Shown here in pieces: positions 53,114 to 60,438 of a stretch of DNA of 64,000 nucleotides (position 1 is its first letter; each line of letters opens with the position of its first letter). This DNA comes from MAG-120531 sp963934855 (GTDB lineage Bacteria; Bacteroidota; Bacteroidia; Flavobacteriales; Flavobacteriaceae). The notes under the pieces are model-generated. The model was not told the origin of the DNA, ran no database searches, and worked only from the letters and a program-made list of their open reading frames with translations. The stretch covers positions 1-64,000 of the forward strand of contig CAWWAC010000007.1 of the NCBI GenBank assembly GCA_963934855.1, written 5' to 3'. Made by a program: the position numbers and the translations under genes.

Positions 53114-54649
53114 TTATTGCCCTAAATGACACACATCTAAAAGATCTGTCACCGTTTTTACTGGCGTAAAACTAGCGCTGGGAACGGCTATAAAAATAGT
53201 GTTCCAGCCAGCCATACTTCCATTCCAAAGCCCTGGTAATTCTAATACTTTTACGCGTTTTCCACCTCTTGTCTTCTCTGCAATCAAAGAGAGACTAGGG
53301 TCTTTGAATTCATTTAAATTAAAAGGCTCTCCTTTGTAATTTTTAAAACTACAAACCAAATCTACTGGATTAAAATGAGTGGCATTTTCAAAAATTTCCT
53401 GTTGCTGAGGGTCTTTTAATGCCATTTGAGTAGCCTCTACTATCTGAAGGCTTACTTCTCCTTTAGCGTTTTTAATCCAAAAAGGGCCTCCGCCAACCTT
53501 ACCTTCATTAGCTACCATACCACAAACCCTTAGCGGTCTATTAAAAGTCTCTCTTAGGAAAATAACTTGCTCATTTAAAAGCATTTCTTCAAAATACTCA
53601 GGCAATTCCAAAGAAAAAGTCTGCTGGTAATACTGACACATAAAGGCAATGTCTTCTACTTCTAATACCTCTTCGTCTAAAGCCTTAGCATAAGCGTAAA
53701 GCTGCTCTTGAACATCAAGGAGTTTGCCTCCTAAAACCTTTTTGTAATAAAGGCTTTCTTCCAATCCAAAAACACCTCCAACATTATCTACATTTTTAAT
53801 AAAAATAATGTCTGCCTCTTGAGCAGCCAAATTTTCTAATAATGCCCCATGCCCAGCAGGGTGAAACACCAAAGCATTGGCAACGTCTCTTATGGGCTGT
53901 TGGTCTAAGCTTAACACCAAAGTGTCTGTCTGTGGGTTCTGATGAGAGAAAGTGATCTTAAAGCTTCCTTCACTTTTAAATGTGCCTGCGGCTTCAATTT
54001 CCCCTATGGCTTTTTTAAAGCCAGACAAATGCTGCTCAGATACTGTAAAATGTAAGTGTGCAACTCGGTCCTTTACGGCATAAGAAAAAGCCTCTTGAAT
54101 GTGCTCTTCTAGCACCAAAATGGTTTTCCCTTTCACTTGGTGAAAGGGCAAAAGCGCTTTGGGCTTAGAGCCAAATCCAAGGCCCGGAAACTCCAATAAT
54201 GTTTTTAAATACAAAATAACGGCATTGGCAGATTCTAAAGAAAAACCTGCTGGCAATAAATCTATCAATAGAGAATGAAAAGGAAATTTATGTGCTTCTT
54301 TTATAAATTCAGATACTTGAGGGTGCTCTTGCAGGTAATTAGCAAAAGAAAAATCCGGTAATTTACTAGCCTCTAAAAAAGCCAAAAGTGGCTTAAACAT
54401 TCTAGTAGCAGCTCCAGAGGCTGGCACAAATTTCACCATACTATACTGCTGCTGTCTCTCTTCAAAATAAGCCACCAACATCCTCTCTTCTCTAGGCTTT
54501 AAAGAGACAATCCCGTCACCAAGGGTAGCAGCGCGCTCCAATTGAATTTTTGGAACACCACGTCTAAATACCATCAGCTCTTCAGTGGCTTTAGCTTCTG
54601 AAAAATAGCGGGCGGTGAATTGTTGAATATCTTGAGGAGTCCAAATCAT
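53114..54649 (-). CDS. DUF4301 protein, resembling UDP-sugar-type nucleotidyltransferases
   Basis: A 511-residue cytoplasmic protein of the DUF4301 family, of unknown function. Residues 78-84 (SGAATRMF) resemble the glycine-rich nucleotide loop of NTP transferases, SKPKALLPFH (161-170) the KPLLPF substrate loop, HPAGHGALLENL (263-274) the P-x-G-H-G motif and FIKNVDNV (283-290) the N-x-D metal motif of UDPGP-type pyrophosphorylases. I infer a nucleotidyltransferase fold; activity is untested as far as I know. It overlaps the kinase gene by 4 bases. Confidence 0.8.
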   Translation of the reverse strand: MIWTPQDIQQFTARYFSEAKATEELMVFRRGVPKIQLERAATLGDGIVSLKPREERMLVAYFEERQQQYSMVKFVPASGAATRMFKPLLAFLEASKLPDFSFANYLQEHPQVSEFIKEAHKFPFHSLLIDLLPAGFSLESANAVILYLKTLLEFPGLGFGSKPKALLPFHQVKGKTILVLEEHIQEAFSYAVKDRVAHLHFTVSEQHLSGFKKAIGEIEAAGTFKSEGSFKITFSHQNPQTDTLVLSLDQQPIRDVANALVFHPAGHGALLENLAAQEADIIFIKNVDNVGGVFGLEESLYYKKVLGGKLLDVQEQLYAYAKALDEEVLEVEDIAFMCQYYQQTFSLELPEYFEEMLLNEQVIFLRETFNRPLRVCGMVANEGKVGGGPFWIKNAKGEVSLQIVEATQMALKDPQQQEIFENATHFNPVDLVCSFKNYKGEPFNLNEFKDPSLSLIAEKTRGGKRVKVLELPGLWNGSMAGWNTIFIAVPSASFTPVKTVTDLLDVCHLGQ

Positions 54650-55212
54650 TTTTTAGCAAGTAAGGCATCTATTTGAGCTACAGCTGTAGCCAATCTTGTT
54701 TTTTTATCGCCCTTCAAAAGTACGTAAGGACGGTGGTATTTATCTAATGTGTCTTTAAAATACGCAAACATTTCTTCGCGAGCTGTAGGTTTATCTCTCA
54801 GGTCGTCTGCCTCCCATGGCACGTCTATATAGGTAAGAAAATATAAATCATAGGTATTTTCTAAGGCGTATTTTTCTAGCACAGGATCACAATAACCTAT
54901 ATAATAAGCTTCTGAATAGACTTTAGTTTCTAACAAATCTGTATCACAAATAAGTAAATCTGTCGCCTTTTTGGACAGTCTATTTTCTAAGGCCATTTGG
55001 CCAGCTGCAATAGGGAGTAAATCTTTGGGCTCACAAGTCTTGCGCTCTTCATTCCACTTTTCCTGCAAATATTCCCTTGCAAATTCTGGAGTCCAAACTG
55101 TATTATAGTGTCTAGCCAACTGCTCTGAAAGAGTGGTTTTACCAGTAGATTCAGGACCAAAAAGGACTACTTTTATGAGCTTAGAGGGTTGTTGCTTAAA
55201 TTGTTCTTCCAT
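54646..55212 (-). CDS. NadR-like nucleoside/vitamin kinase (P-loop AAA_28 type)
   Basis: A 188-residue cytoplasmic P-loop protein like the C-terminal ribosylnicotinamide kinase domain of NadR: Walker A FGPESTGKTTLSE (18-30), WTPEFAREYLQ (~56-66), LLICDTDLLETKVYSE and a DLRDKPTAREEM lid. It probably phosphorylates nicotinamide riboside taken up by the PnuC-type transporter whose gene it overlaps by 40 bases; thiamine phosphorylation is an alternative given the nearby TPP riboswitch. Four bases overlap with the DUF4301 gene. Confidence 0.85.
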   Translation of the reverse strand: MEEQFKQQPSKLIKVVLFGPESTGKTTLSEQLARHYNTVWTPEFAREYLQEKWNEERKTCEPKDLLPIAAGQMALENRLSKKATDLLICDTDLLETKVYSEAYYIGYCDPVLEKYALENTYDLYFLTYIDVPWEADDLRDKPTAREEMFAYFKDTLDKYHRPYVLLKGDKKTRLATAVAQIDALLAKK

Positions 55213-55805
55213 GATTGGTAGCCAAGTACGGCAATAATAGTAAATAGTATGTATTGAAAGGCGGTAAAGGTAAGGCCTTTATACCAATAAAGAGGTATGC
55301 TAATGAGGTTCCCTATGATCCAAAAATGCCAGTGTTCCCATTTCTTCCTAGCCATAAGCCACATAGCTACAAAAAACACAGCCGTGGTAAAAGTGTCTAC
55401 ATAAGCAGTCCAAACATTAAATTTGTCAAAATAGCAGTACACTGCAATCACAAAAAGTATAGCCCCCACAAATAAGAAGGAGGCATACCCCCATTCTAAA
55501 GCAGAAGTCCTTGAAATAGGCCGCTCAACACCTCCTTTTTTTCTGTGCCACACCCACCATCCATAAACACTCATAAGGGTGTAATAGCCATTGATGAGCA
55601 TGTCTCCCAAAAGCCCATAAACCCAAAGGATGTAGACAAAGATTCCGGTACTTATAAGTCCAGTAGGAAATACCCAAATGTGCTCTTTCTTTGCATACCA
55701 AACAGAGAGGACTCCTAGTGCCACTGCTATCATTTCAAATCCCACCAACAATGGTTCCATCCCTTTATAGGCGCCAAACATAAAATTTATAAAGCCGTCC
55801 ATCAC
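55173..55805 (-). CDS. PnuC-family vitamin transporter (PnuC or PnuT)
   Basis: A 210-residue inner-membrane protein with seven hydrophobic segments and the PnuC signature NGYYTLMSVYGWWVWHRKK (~72-90), plus LISIPLYWYKGLTFTAFQYILF near the end. PnuC moves nicotinamide riboside by facilitated diffusion; the PnuT subgroup moves thiamine and occurs in Bacteroidota with TPP control. The coupled kinase supports metabolic trapping. A second ATG follows the first directly. Confidence 0.88.
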   Translation of the reverse strand: MMDGFINFMFGAYKGMEPLLVGFEMIAVALGVLSVWYAKKEHIWVFPTGLISTGIFVYILWVYGLLGDMLINGYYTLMSVYGWWVWHRKKGGVERPISRTSALEWGYASFLFVGAILFVIAVYCYFDKFNVWTAYVDTFTTAVFFVAMWLMARKKWEHWHFWIIGNLISIPLYWYKGLTFTAFQYILFTIIAVLGYQSWKNNLSNNPLSS

Positions 55806-55814
55806 CCCTTCATT

Positions 55815-56513
55815 TTAATATATATTATTTTGTTCCAAAGCCTTTTTATAGCTTTCTGCTGCCTGGCCCATTTTGGCCAATGTTCCTTCTAAATACACCC
55901 CCCAAACACCTCCGTATTCCAAAGCCTTAAAAGGCTGCAATTCAAAATAATTATAGGAGGCATTTGGCTTGGCACTTATTTCAGAGGAAATACGTCCGTG
56001 AAAAGCATCGGCCGTAGGCCAAACAGCAATGTCCTTTAAAAAACTAAGCCCAGCGCGGCCAGCCATTTTATAAATACTCTCCTTACAAGCCCAAATGTGG
56101 GTCAGCAGTTTAATATCTTGCGCACCCTGGGGGCTATAAGACGTAAACTTGTGGGCAATTCTAAGGATTTTCTCCCGCTTCATCTCCACATCTATACCCA
56201 CCGGTATATTTTTATGAACTATCAAGGCCGTGAGCGTAAAAGAATGTGAAATGGATATAAAAGTGCCGTCTTTTAAGTGGGGTTTTCCAAAGGGGTCATA
56301 ATAGAGGTCAACGTCTTGAATACCCGCCAAAGCCATTAGATGGCGCACGCTTAAAAAGGCACGCCTGTGCAATTCAGATTTCATACCCAAAAGTCGGTCT
56401 TTGCTGTGAGGACTCAAAAGTATTCCTACAGCCAAAAAGGCCTCTGTCTCTGAAACCTCCCAAAGGTAAACGCAGCCGTTGTTGTCTATTGGAATTGTCT
56501 TTAGGAGCGGCAT
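55815..56513 (-). CDS. 4'-phosphopantetheinyl transferase superfamily protein
   Basis: A 232-residue enzyme of the Sfp-like type that attaches phosphopantetheine from CoA to carrier proteins. Motifs: ISHSFTLTALIV, PVGIDVEM (metal-binding Asp/Glu) and IWACKESIYKMAG, followed by LSFLKDI. It probably serves the acyl carrier protein of fatty acid synthesis or a secondary pathway; nothing in the window specifies which. It is 9 bases upstream of the PnuC gene and may be co-transcribed. A near-perfect copy of the dispersed motif lies inside at 56005. Confidence 0.92.
   Translation of the reverse strand: MPLLKTIPIDNNGCVYLWEVSETEAFLAVGILLSPHSKDRLLGMKSELHRRAFLSVRHLMALAGIQDVDLYYDPFGKPHLKDGTFISISHSFTLTALIVHKNIPVGIDVEMKREKILRIAHKFTSYSPQGAQDIKLLTHIWACKESIYKMAGRAGLSFLKDIAVWPTADAFHGRISSEISAKPNASYNYFELQPFKALEYGGVWGVYLEGTLAKMGQAAESYKKALEQNNIY
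56005..56023 (-). repeat. Copy of dispersed motif TTTGGCCNNNGGCCGATGC
   Basis: All 16 fixed positions match on the minus strand (NNN = tac), in the sense strand of the phosphopantetheinyl transferase gene (codons for WPTADAF). Confidence 0.65.
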
Positions 56514-56532
56514 ATGTTTCTAAGCTATGTTG

Positions 56533-56540
56533 TATCTTTG
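56533..56540 (+). promoter_or_regulatory. -7 promoter box of ahcY
   Basis: TATCTTTG matches TAnnTTTG perfectly, 46 bases before the ATG at 56587. Confidence 0.55.
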
Positions 56541-56586
56541 CTTCTTATTAATAATAATAATACGAAAGTAAAAATAAAAAAAGACT

Positions 56587-57903
56587 ATGAGCGCAAATCC
56601 CCTACCCTATGTACCTTACAAGGTAAAAGATATTGGATTGGCCAATTGGGGCCGTAAAGAAATCACATTAGCAGAGGCAGAAATGCCCGGTTTAATGTCA
56701 CTTAGAGAAGAATACGGAACTTCTCAGCCCTTAAAAGGGTCTAGAATTGCTGGTTGCTTACACATGACCATCCAAACAGCCGTGCTTATAGAAACGCTTG
56801 TGGCCCTAGGTGCAGAAGTGACCTGGAGCTCCTGTAATATTTTTTCTACTCAAGACCACGCCGCTGCCGCTATTGCTGCTGCGGGCGTTCAGGTATACGC
56901 ATGGAAGGGCATGAATGAACAAGAATTTGAGTGGTGTATAGAGCAGACCCTTTTCTTTGGAGAAGCGCGCAGCCCACTTAATATGATTTTAGATGACGGG
57001 GGAGACTTGACCAATATGGTATTGGACCAATACCCTGCCTTGGCAGATGCCATAAAAGGACTTTCAGAAGAAACTACTACTGGCGTACACAGACTATATG
57101 AAAGAGTAAAAAATGGGACCCTGCCTATGCCAGCCATTAACGTAAATGACTCTGTAACCAAGTCTAAATTTGATAATAAATACGGCTGTAGAGAATCTGC
57201 AGTTGACGCTATTAGACGAGCCACAGATACCATGTTAGCTGGAAAAAGAGTGGTAGTTGCTGGTTACGGTGATGTGGGAAAAGGAACCGCTGCCTCTTTT
57301 AAAGGTGCTGGATCTATTATAACGGTTACTGAAATTGATCCTATTTGTGCCTTACAAGCAGCTATGGACGGTTTTGAGGTAAAAAGAATGGCACAGGTTA
57401 TTGGAAACGCAGACATTGTTATTACCACTACAGGAAATAAAGGTATTATTAGAGCAGAACACTTTGAGGCTTTAAAAGACAAGGCTATTGTATGTAATAT
57501 TGGTCATTTTGACAATGAAATAGACATGGCTTGGTTAAATAAAACACATGGGCATACCAAGGAGGAAATTAAGCCTCAGGTAGATATGTACACTATAGCT
57601 GGCAAGAACATCCTTGTTTTAGCAGAGGGTAGATTAGTAAACTTAGGTTGTGCCACTGGCCACCCAAGTTTTGTAATGAGCAACTCCTTTACCAACCAAA
57701 CCTTAGCACAGATAGAGCTTTGGACCAAGAGTGAGCAATACGGAAATGATGTTTATATGCTTCCAAAGCACTTAGATGAGAAAGTAGCCGCCTTACACTT
57801 AGCCCGTTTAGGTGTAGAGTTAGAAACCCTAAACCAAGAACAGGCAGACTATATTGGGGTGACAGTTAAAGGTCCTTTCAAACCAGAGTACTACAGGTAC
57901 TAA
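56587..57903 (+). CDS. ahcY: S-adenosyl-L-homocysteine hydrolase
   Basis: A 438-residue cytoplasmic enzyme splitting S-adenosylhomocysteine into adenosine and homocysteine. Signature blocks are SRIAGCLHMTIQTAVLIETL, SSCNIFSTQDHAAAAI, NVNDSVTKSKFDNKYG, the NAD site VVAGYGDVGKGTA (~219-231), NIGHFDNEI and the C-terminal PFKPEYYRY whose Lys and Tyr contact NAD of the neighbouring subunit. Length is usual for the short bacterial form. Two terminators follow. Confidence 0.97.
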   Translation: MSANPLPYVPYKVKDIGLANWGRKEITLAEAEMPGLMSLREEYGTSQPLKGSRIAGCLHMTIQTAVLIETLVALGAEVTWSSCNIFSTQDHAAAAIAAAGVQVYAWKGMNEQEFEWCIEQTLFFGEARSPLNMILDDGGDLTNMVLDQYPALADAIKGLSEETTTGVHRLYERVKNGTLPMPAINVNDSVTKSKFDNKYGCRESAVDAIRRATDTMLAGKRVVVAGYGDVGKGTAASFKGAGSIITVTEIDPICALQAAMDGFEVKRMAQVIGNADIVITTTGNKGIIRAEHFEALKDKAIVCNIGHFDNEIDMAWLNKTHGHTKEEIKPQVDMYTIAGKNILVLAEGRLVNLGCATGHPSFVMSNSFTNQTLAQIELWTKSEQYGNDVYMLPKHLDEKVAALHLARLGVELETLNQEQADYIGVTVKGPFKPEYYRY

Positions 57904-57911
57904 ACTATTTA

Positions 57912-57930
57912 TTTGGCCTCTGGCCGATGC
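57912..57930 (+). repeat. Intergenic copy of dispersed motif TTTGGCCNNNGGCCGATGC
   Basis: All 16 fixed positions match (NNN = tct). It lies 8 bases after the ahcY stop and just before the ahcY terminator stem, the only copy outside coding sequence. Confidence 0.65.
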
Positions 57931-57932
57931 TA

Positions 57933-57963
57933 AAATCCCCGCTTAAAAAATAAGTGGGGATTT
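57933..57963 (+). terminator. Terminator of ahcY
   Basis: AAATCCCCGCTTA pairs with TAAGTGGGGATTT (13 bp, one G-T pair) around five A, followed by TGTGTTTT. It ends the ahcY transcript. Confidence 0.7.
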
Positions 57964-58055
57964 GTGTTTTTAATAGTTCAAGATAATTAGAATCCTCCCT
58001 TAAGCTTTTAGAATATCTAGAAGAGGCAAATACTTGGTTAAAATTATAATAAAAT

Positions 58056-58092
58056 AAAACCGCTTGGTCTTCAATGAAGACCAAGCGGTTTT
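58056..58092. terminator. Strong bidirectional terminator between ahcY and rpmA
   Basis: A perfect 17-bp stem (AAACCGCTTGGTCTTC arm) with a 3-base loop, flanked by A-rich and T-rich tracts. It can end rplU-rpmA on the minus strand and read-through from ahcY on the plus strand. The 57904-58114 gap otherwise holds nothing I recognise. Confidence 0.85.
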
Positions 58093-58114
58093 TATTTTAA
58101 AACGGTTTTGTTAC

Positions 58115-58375
58115 TTAAGCCTGGAAAGGCTCAATAGATACAAATGATTTTCCGTCAACTTTCTTAGTGAATTTCACCAATCCGTCTACTCTTGCGTGTA
58201 GTGTATGATCTTTACCTGCATATACATTTTCACCTGGATTGTGTCTAGTGCCACGTTGTCTTACCAAGATATTCCCTGCAATAGCAGCTTGGCCTCCAAA
58301 AATCTTAACCCCTAAGCGTTTTGACTCTGATTCTCTACCGTTTTTAGAACTACCTACACCTTTTTTATGTGCCAT
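58115..58375 (-). CDS. rpmA: 50S ribosomal protein L27
   Basis: An 86-residue protein of the large subunit near the peptidyl transferase centre. AHKKGVGSSKNGRESESKRLGVKIFGGQ begins it without the N-terminal cleavable extension of Firmicutes, and GNILVRQRGTRHNPGENVYAGKDHTL follows. It is 26 bases after rplU in the usual rplU-rpmA order. Confidence 0.97.
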   Translation of the reverse strand: MAHKKGVGSSKNGRESESKRLGVKIFGGQAAIAGNILVRQRGTRHNPGENVYAGKDHTLHARVDGLVKFTKKVDGKSFVSIEPFQA

Positions 58376-58401
58376 GATCTATATTTTTTAAGGTTTATTA
58401 T

Positions 58402-58944
58402 TTAGCTTAAAGCAGCAATTAAATCTGCTTTCTTCATGCTTGTGGCCCCTTCAATTCCTTTAGCTTTTGCTAAATCTTTTAGCTCTGCAACCGTTTTAGA
58501 AGATAAGTCTTTAGAGGCTTTTGGAGTGGCTTTCTTAGTAGCTGAAACGGGCTTAGGTGCAGCCTTTTTTTCTACTGGCTCAACAGAAGCAACAGGTTTA
58601 GCAGCCGTGTTTTTTACTAAAGGCTTAGCGCCAGAAACAACAATATTCTCTATCACAATTTCTGAAAGGTACTGTCTGTGTCCATTCTTAACACGGTATC
58701 CTTTTCTTCTCTTCTTTTTGAAGATAATTACTTTGTCACCTTTAAGGTGCTTAATCACTTTGGCCTCTACTGCGGCTCCTTTTATAGCTGGGGCGCCAAT
58801 GGTAATGTCTTTTCCATTTTCTAGAAGCAATACGTTAGAGAACTGAACGCTCTCTCCCTCTGCTTCTGGTAAACGGTGAACAAAAACCTTTTGGTCTTTT
58901 GCAACCTTAAATTGCTGCCCTGCTATCTCTACAATTGCGTACAT
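58402..58944 (-). CDS. rplU: 50S ribosomal protein L21 with C-terminal SAP/Rho-N-like extension
   Basis: A 180-residue protein. Residues 1-104 are L21 (YAIVEIAGQQFKVAKDQK, FKKKRRKGYRVKNGHRQYLS), which binds 23S rRNA. About 76 extra residues follow: an Ala/Lys/Pro-rich linker and a compact end (SSKTVAELKDLAKAKGIEGATSMKKADLIAALS has the LxxLAK-x-GI..KK-DLI pattern) like the helix-extended-loop-helix of SAP or Rho N-terminal domains, which bind nucleic acids. It heads the rplU-rpmA operon. Confidence 0.95.
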   Translation of the reverse strand: MYAIVEIAGQQFKVAKDQKVFVHRLPEAEGESVQFSNVLLLENGKDITIGAPAIKGAAVEAKVIKHLKGDKVIIFKKKRRKGYRVKNGHRQYLSEIVIENIVVSGAKPLVKNTAAKPVASVEPVEKKAAPKPVSATKKATPKASKDLSSKTVAELKDLAKAKGIEGATSMKKADLIAALS

Positions 58945-58968
58945 AGCTATTATTTAATGTTTATTAAT

Positions 58969-58987
58969 GCCTAAAATAACTTTAGGC
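58969..58987 (-). promoter_or_regulatory. Hairpin at the 5' end of the rplU-rpmA transcript
   Basis: On the minus strand GCCTAAA-GTTAT-TTTAGGC, a perfect 7-bp stem, begins just where transcription should start from the box at 58993. It may protect the mRNA end or take part in ribosomal-protein feedback. Confidence 0.45.
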
Positions 58988-58992
58988 GGCTG

Positions 58993-59022
58993 CAAATATA
59001 CGTTTTATTAATAAATACACAA
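58993..59022 (-). promoter_or_regulatory. Promoter of rplU-rpmA (TTG-N19-TATATTTG)
   Basis: On the minus strand TTG (59022-59020), 19 bases, then TATATTTG (59000-58993), the full Bacteroidota -33/-7 pattern and the best promoter match in the window. Confidence 0.75.
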
Positions 59023-59049
59023 CAGCAATTATTTAAAAGTGTGAAGCCT

Positions 59050-59057
59050 TATATTTG
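59050..59057 (+). promoter_or_regulatory. -7 promoter box of the M16 peptidase operon
   Basis: TATATTTG matches TAnnTTTG perfectly, 53 bases before the ATG at 59111. Confidence 0.55.
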
Positions 59058-59110
59058 TGTAACAATTGGGTAAAAATGTATACCAATAGTCACATATTAA
59101 AAAAATAACT

Positions 59111-60436
59111 ATGATAAAAAATCTTTTTTTAGGGCTTTGCATCGGATTGCTTGCCTTCACAACAAAGGCTCAAGAGGTTGAGTATCAAGAGTACAAGCTA
59201 GACAATGGGCTGCATGTCATTCTACACCAAGACAATGGAGCTCCTGTGGTAACCACTTCTGTCATGTACCACGTAGGTGGCAAAGACAGATCTGAGGGCC
59301 GTACAGGCTTTGCGCATTTCTTTGAACATCTATTGTTTGAAGGAACTAAAAACATTGACAGAGGTCAATGGTTTGACATTGTGTCTTCTAAAGGAGGTAA
59401 AAACAACGCCAACACCTCACAAGATAGAACCTATTATTATGAAGTTTTTCCATCTAATAACTTAGAATTGGGACTTTGGTTAGAGTCTGAGCGCATGCTT
59501 CACCCTGTTATTGACCAAATTGGAGTAGATACTCAAAATGAGGTGGTAAAAGAGGAAAAAAGACTGCGAGTAGATAACTCTCCCTACGGTAATTTACTAA
59601 ATGTAGTAGGGGAAAACCTATTTAAAGCACATCCTTATAAAGACCCAAATATTGGGTATATGGCAGACTTAGACGCTGCAACCCTAGAAGAGTTTATTGA
59701 TTATAAAAACACCTACTACAGCCCAAACAACGCAGTATTAGTAGTGGCTGGAGATATAGATATAGATAAAACCAAAAAAATGATCCAAGATTATTTTGGT
59801 CCTATCCCAACAGGAAATAAGGTAGAGCGCAATTATCCTAAAGAAACGCCTATTACAGAAGAAGTAAGAACTAAAACTTTTGACAACAACATTCAAATTC
59901 CTGCTGCTGTTGTGGCTTATAGAACGCCAGGTTTTGCAACAAGAGAGGCGCATGTATTTGACATGATTTCTTCCTACCTAAGCGATGGTAAAAGCTCTAA
60001 GCTTTACAAAAAAATGGTAGATGATCAAAAACAAGCCTTACAAGTAGGTGCTTTTAATGTAGGACAAGAAGACTACGGCATGTATTTAGTTTTTGGATTG
60101 CCTATTGGAGAGGTTAGCTTGGAAACACTTGTAAGCGAAATGGAAGAAGAAATAGCCGCTGTAAGAGAGACGCTCATTTCTGAAAGTGATTATCAGAAGC
60201 TTCAGAATAAATTTGAAAACCAGTTTGTAAATTCTAATTCAAGTGTAGAAGGAATAGCTGGCTCACTTGCTACCTACCATATGCTTTACGGCGACACTTC
60301 ATTGATCAACAAAGAAATTGAAGTCTACAGGTCAATTACTAGAGAAGAAATTAAAAAAGTAGCTGCAGCGTTCTTAAACCCTAGCCAACGTGTGGTGATA
60401 GATTATTTACCTACTCCTAAAGAAGAAACTAAATAG
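59111..60436 (+). CDS. M16-family zinc peptidase (catalytic partner)
   Basis: A 441-residue insulinase/processing-peptidase family protein with a signal peptide (ending TTKAQ), so periplasmic or envelope-located. The inverted zinc motif H69-F-F-E72-H73 is in GFAHFFEHLLFEGT and the third ligand Glu follows ~76 residues later in QNEVVKEEKR. It is one half-clam of a two-subunit enzyme; the next gene supplies the other half after 2 bases. Confidence 0.94.
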   Translation: MIKNLFLGLCIGLLAFTTKAQEVEYQEYKLDNGLHVILHQDNGAPVVTTSVMYHVGGKDRSEGRTGFAHFFEHLLFEGTKNIDRGQWFDIVSSKGGKNNANTSQDRTYYYEVFPSNNLELGLWLESERMLHPVIDQIGVDTQNEVVKEEKRLRVDNSPYGNLLNVVGENLFKAHPYKDPNIGYMADLDAATLEEFIDYKNTYYSPNNAVLVVAGDIDIDKTKKMIQDYFGPIPTGNKVERNYPKETPITEEVRTKTFDNNIQIPAAVVAYRTPGFATREAHVFDMISSYLSDGKSSKLYKKMVDDQKQALQVGAFNVGQEDYGMYLVFGLPIGEVSLETLVSEMEEEIAAVRETLISESDYQKLQNKFENQFVNSNSSVEGIAGSLATYHMLYGDTSLINKEIEVYRSITREEIKKVAAAFLNPSQRVVIDYLPTPKEETK

Positions 60437-60438
60437 TT

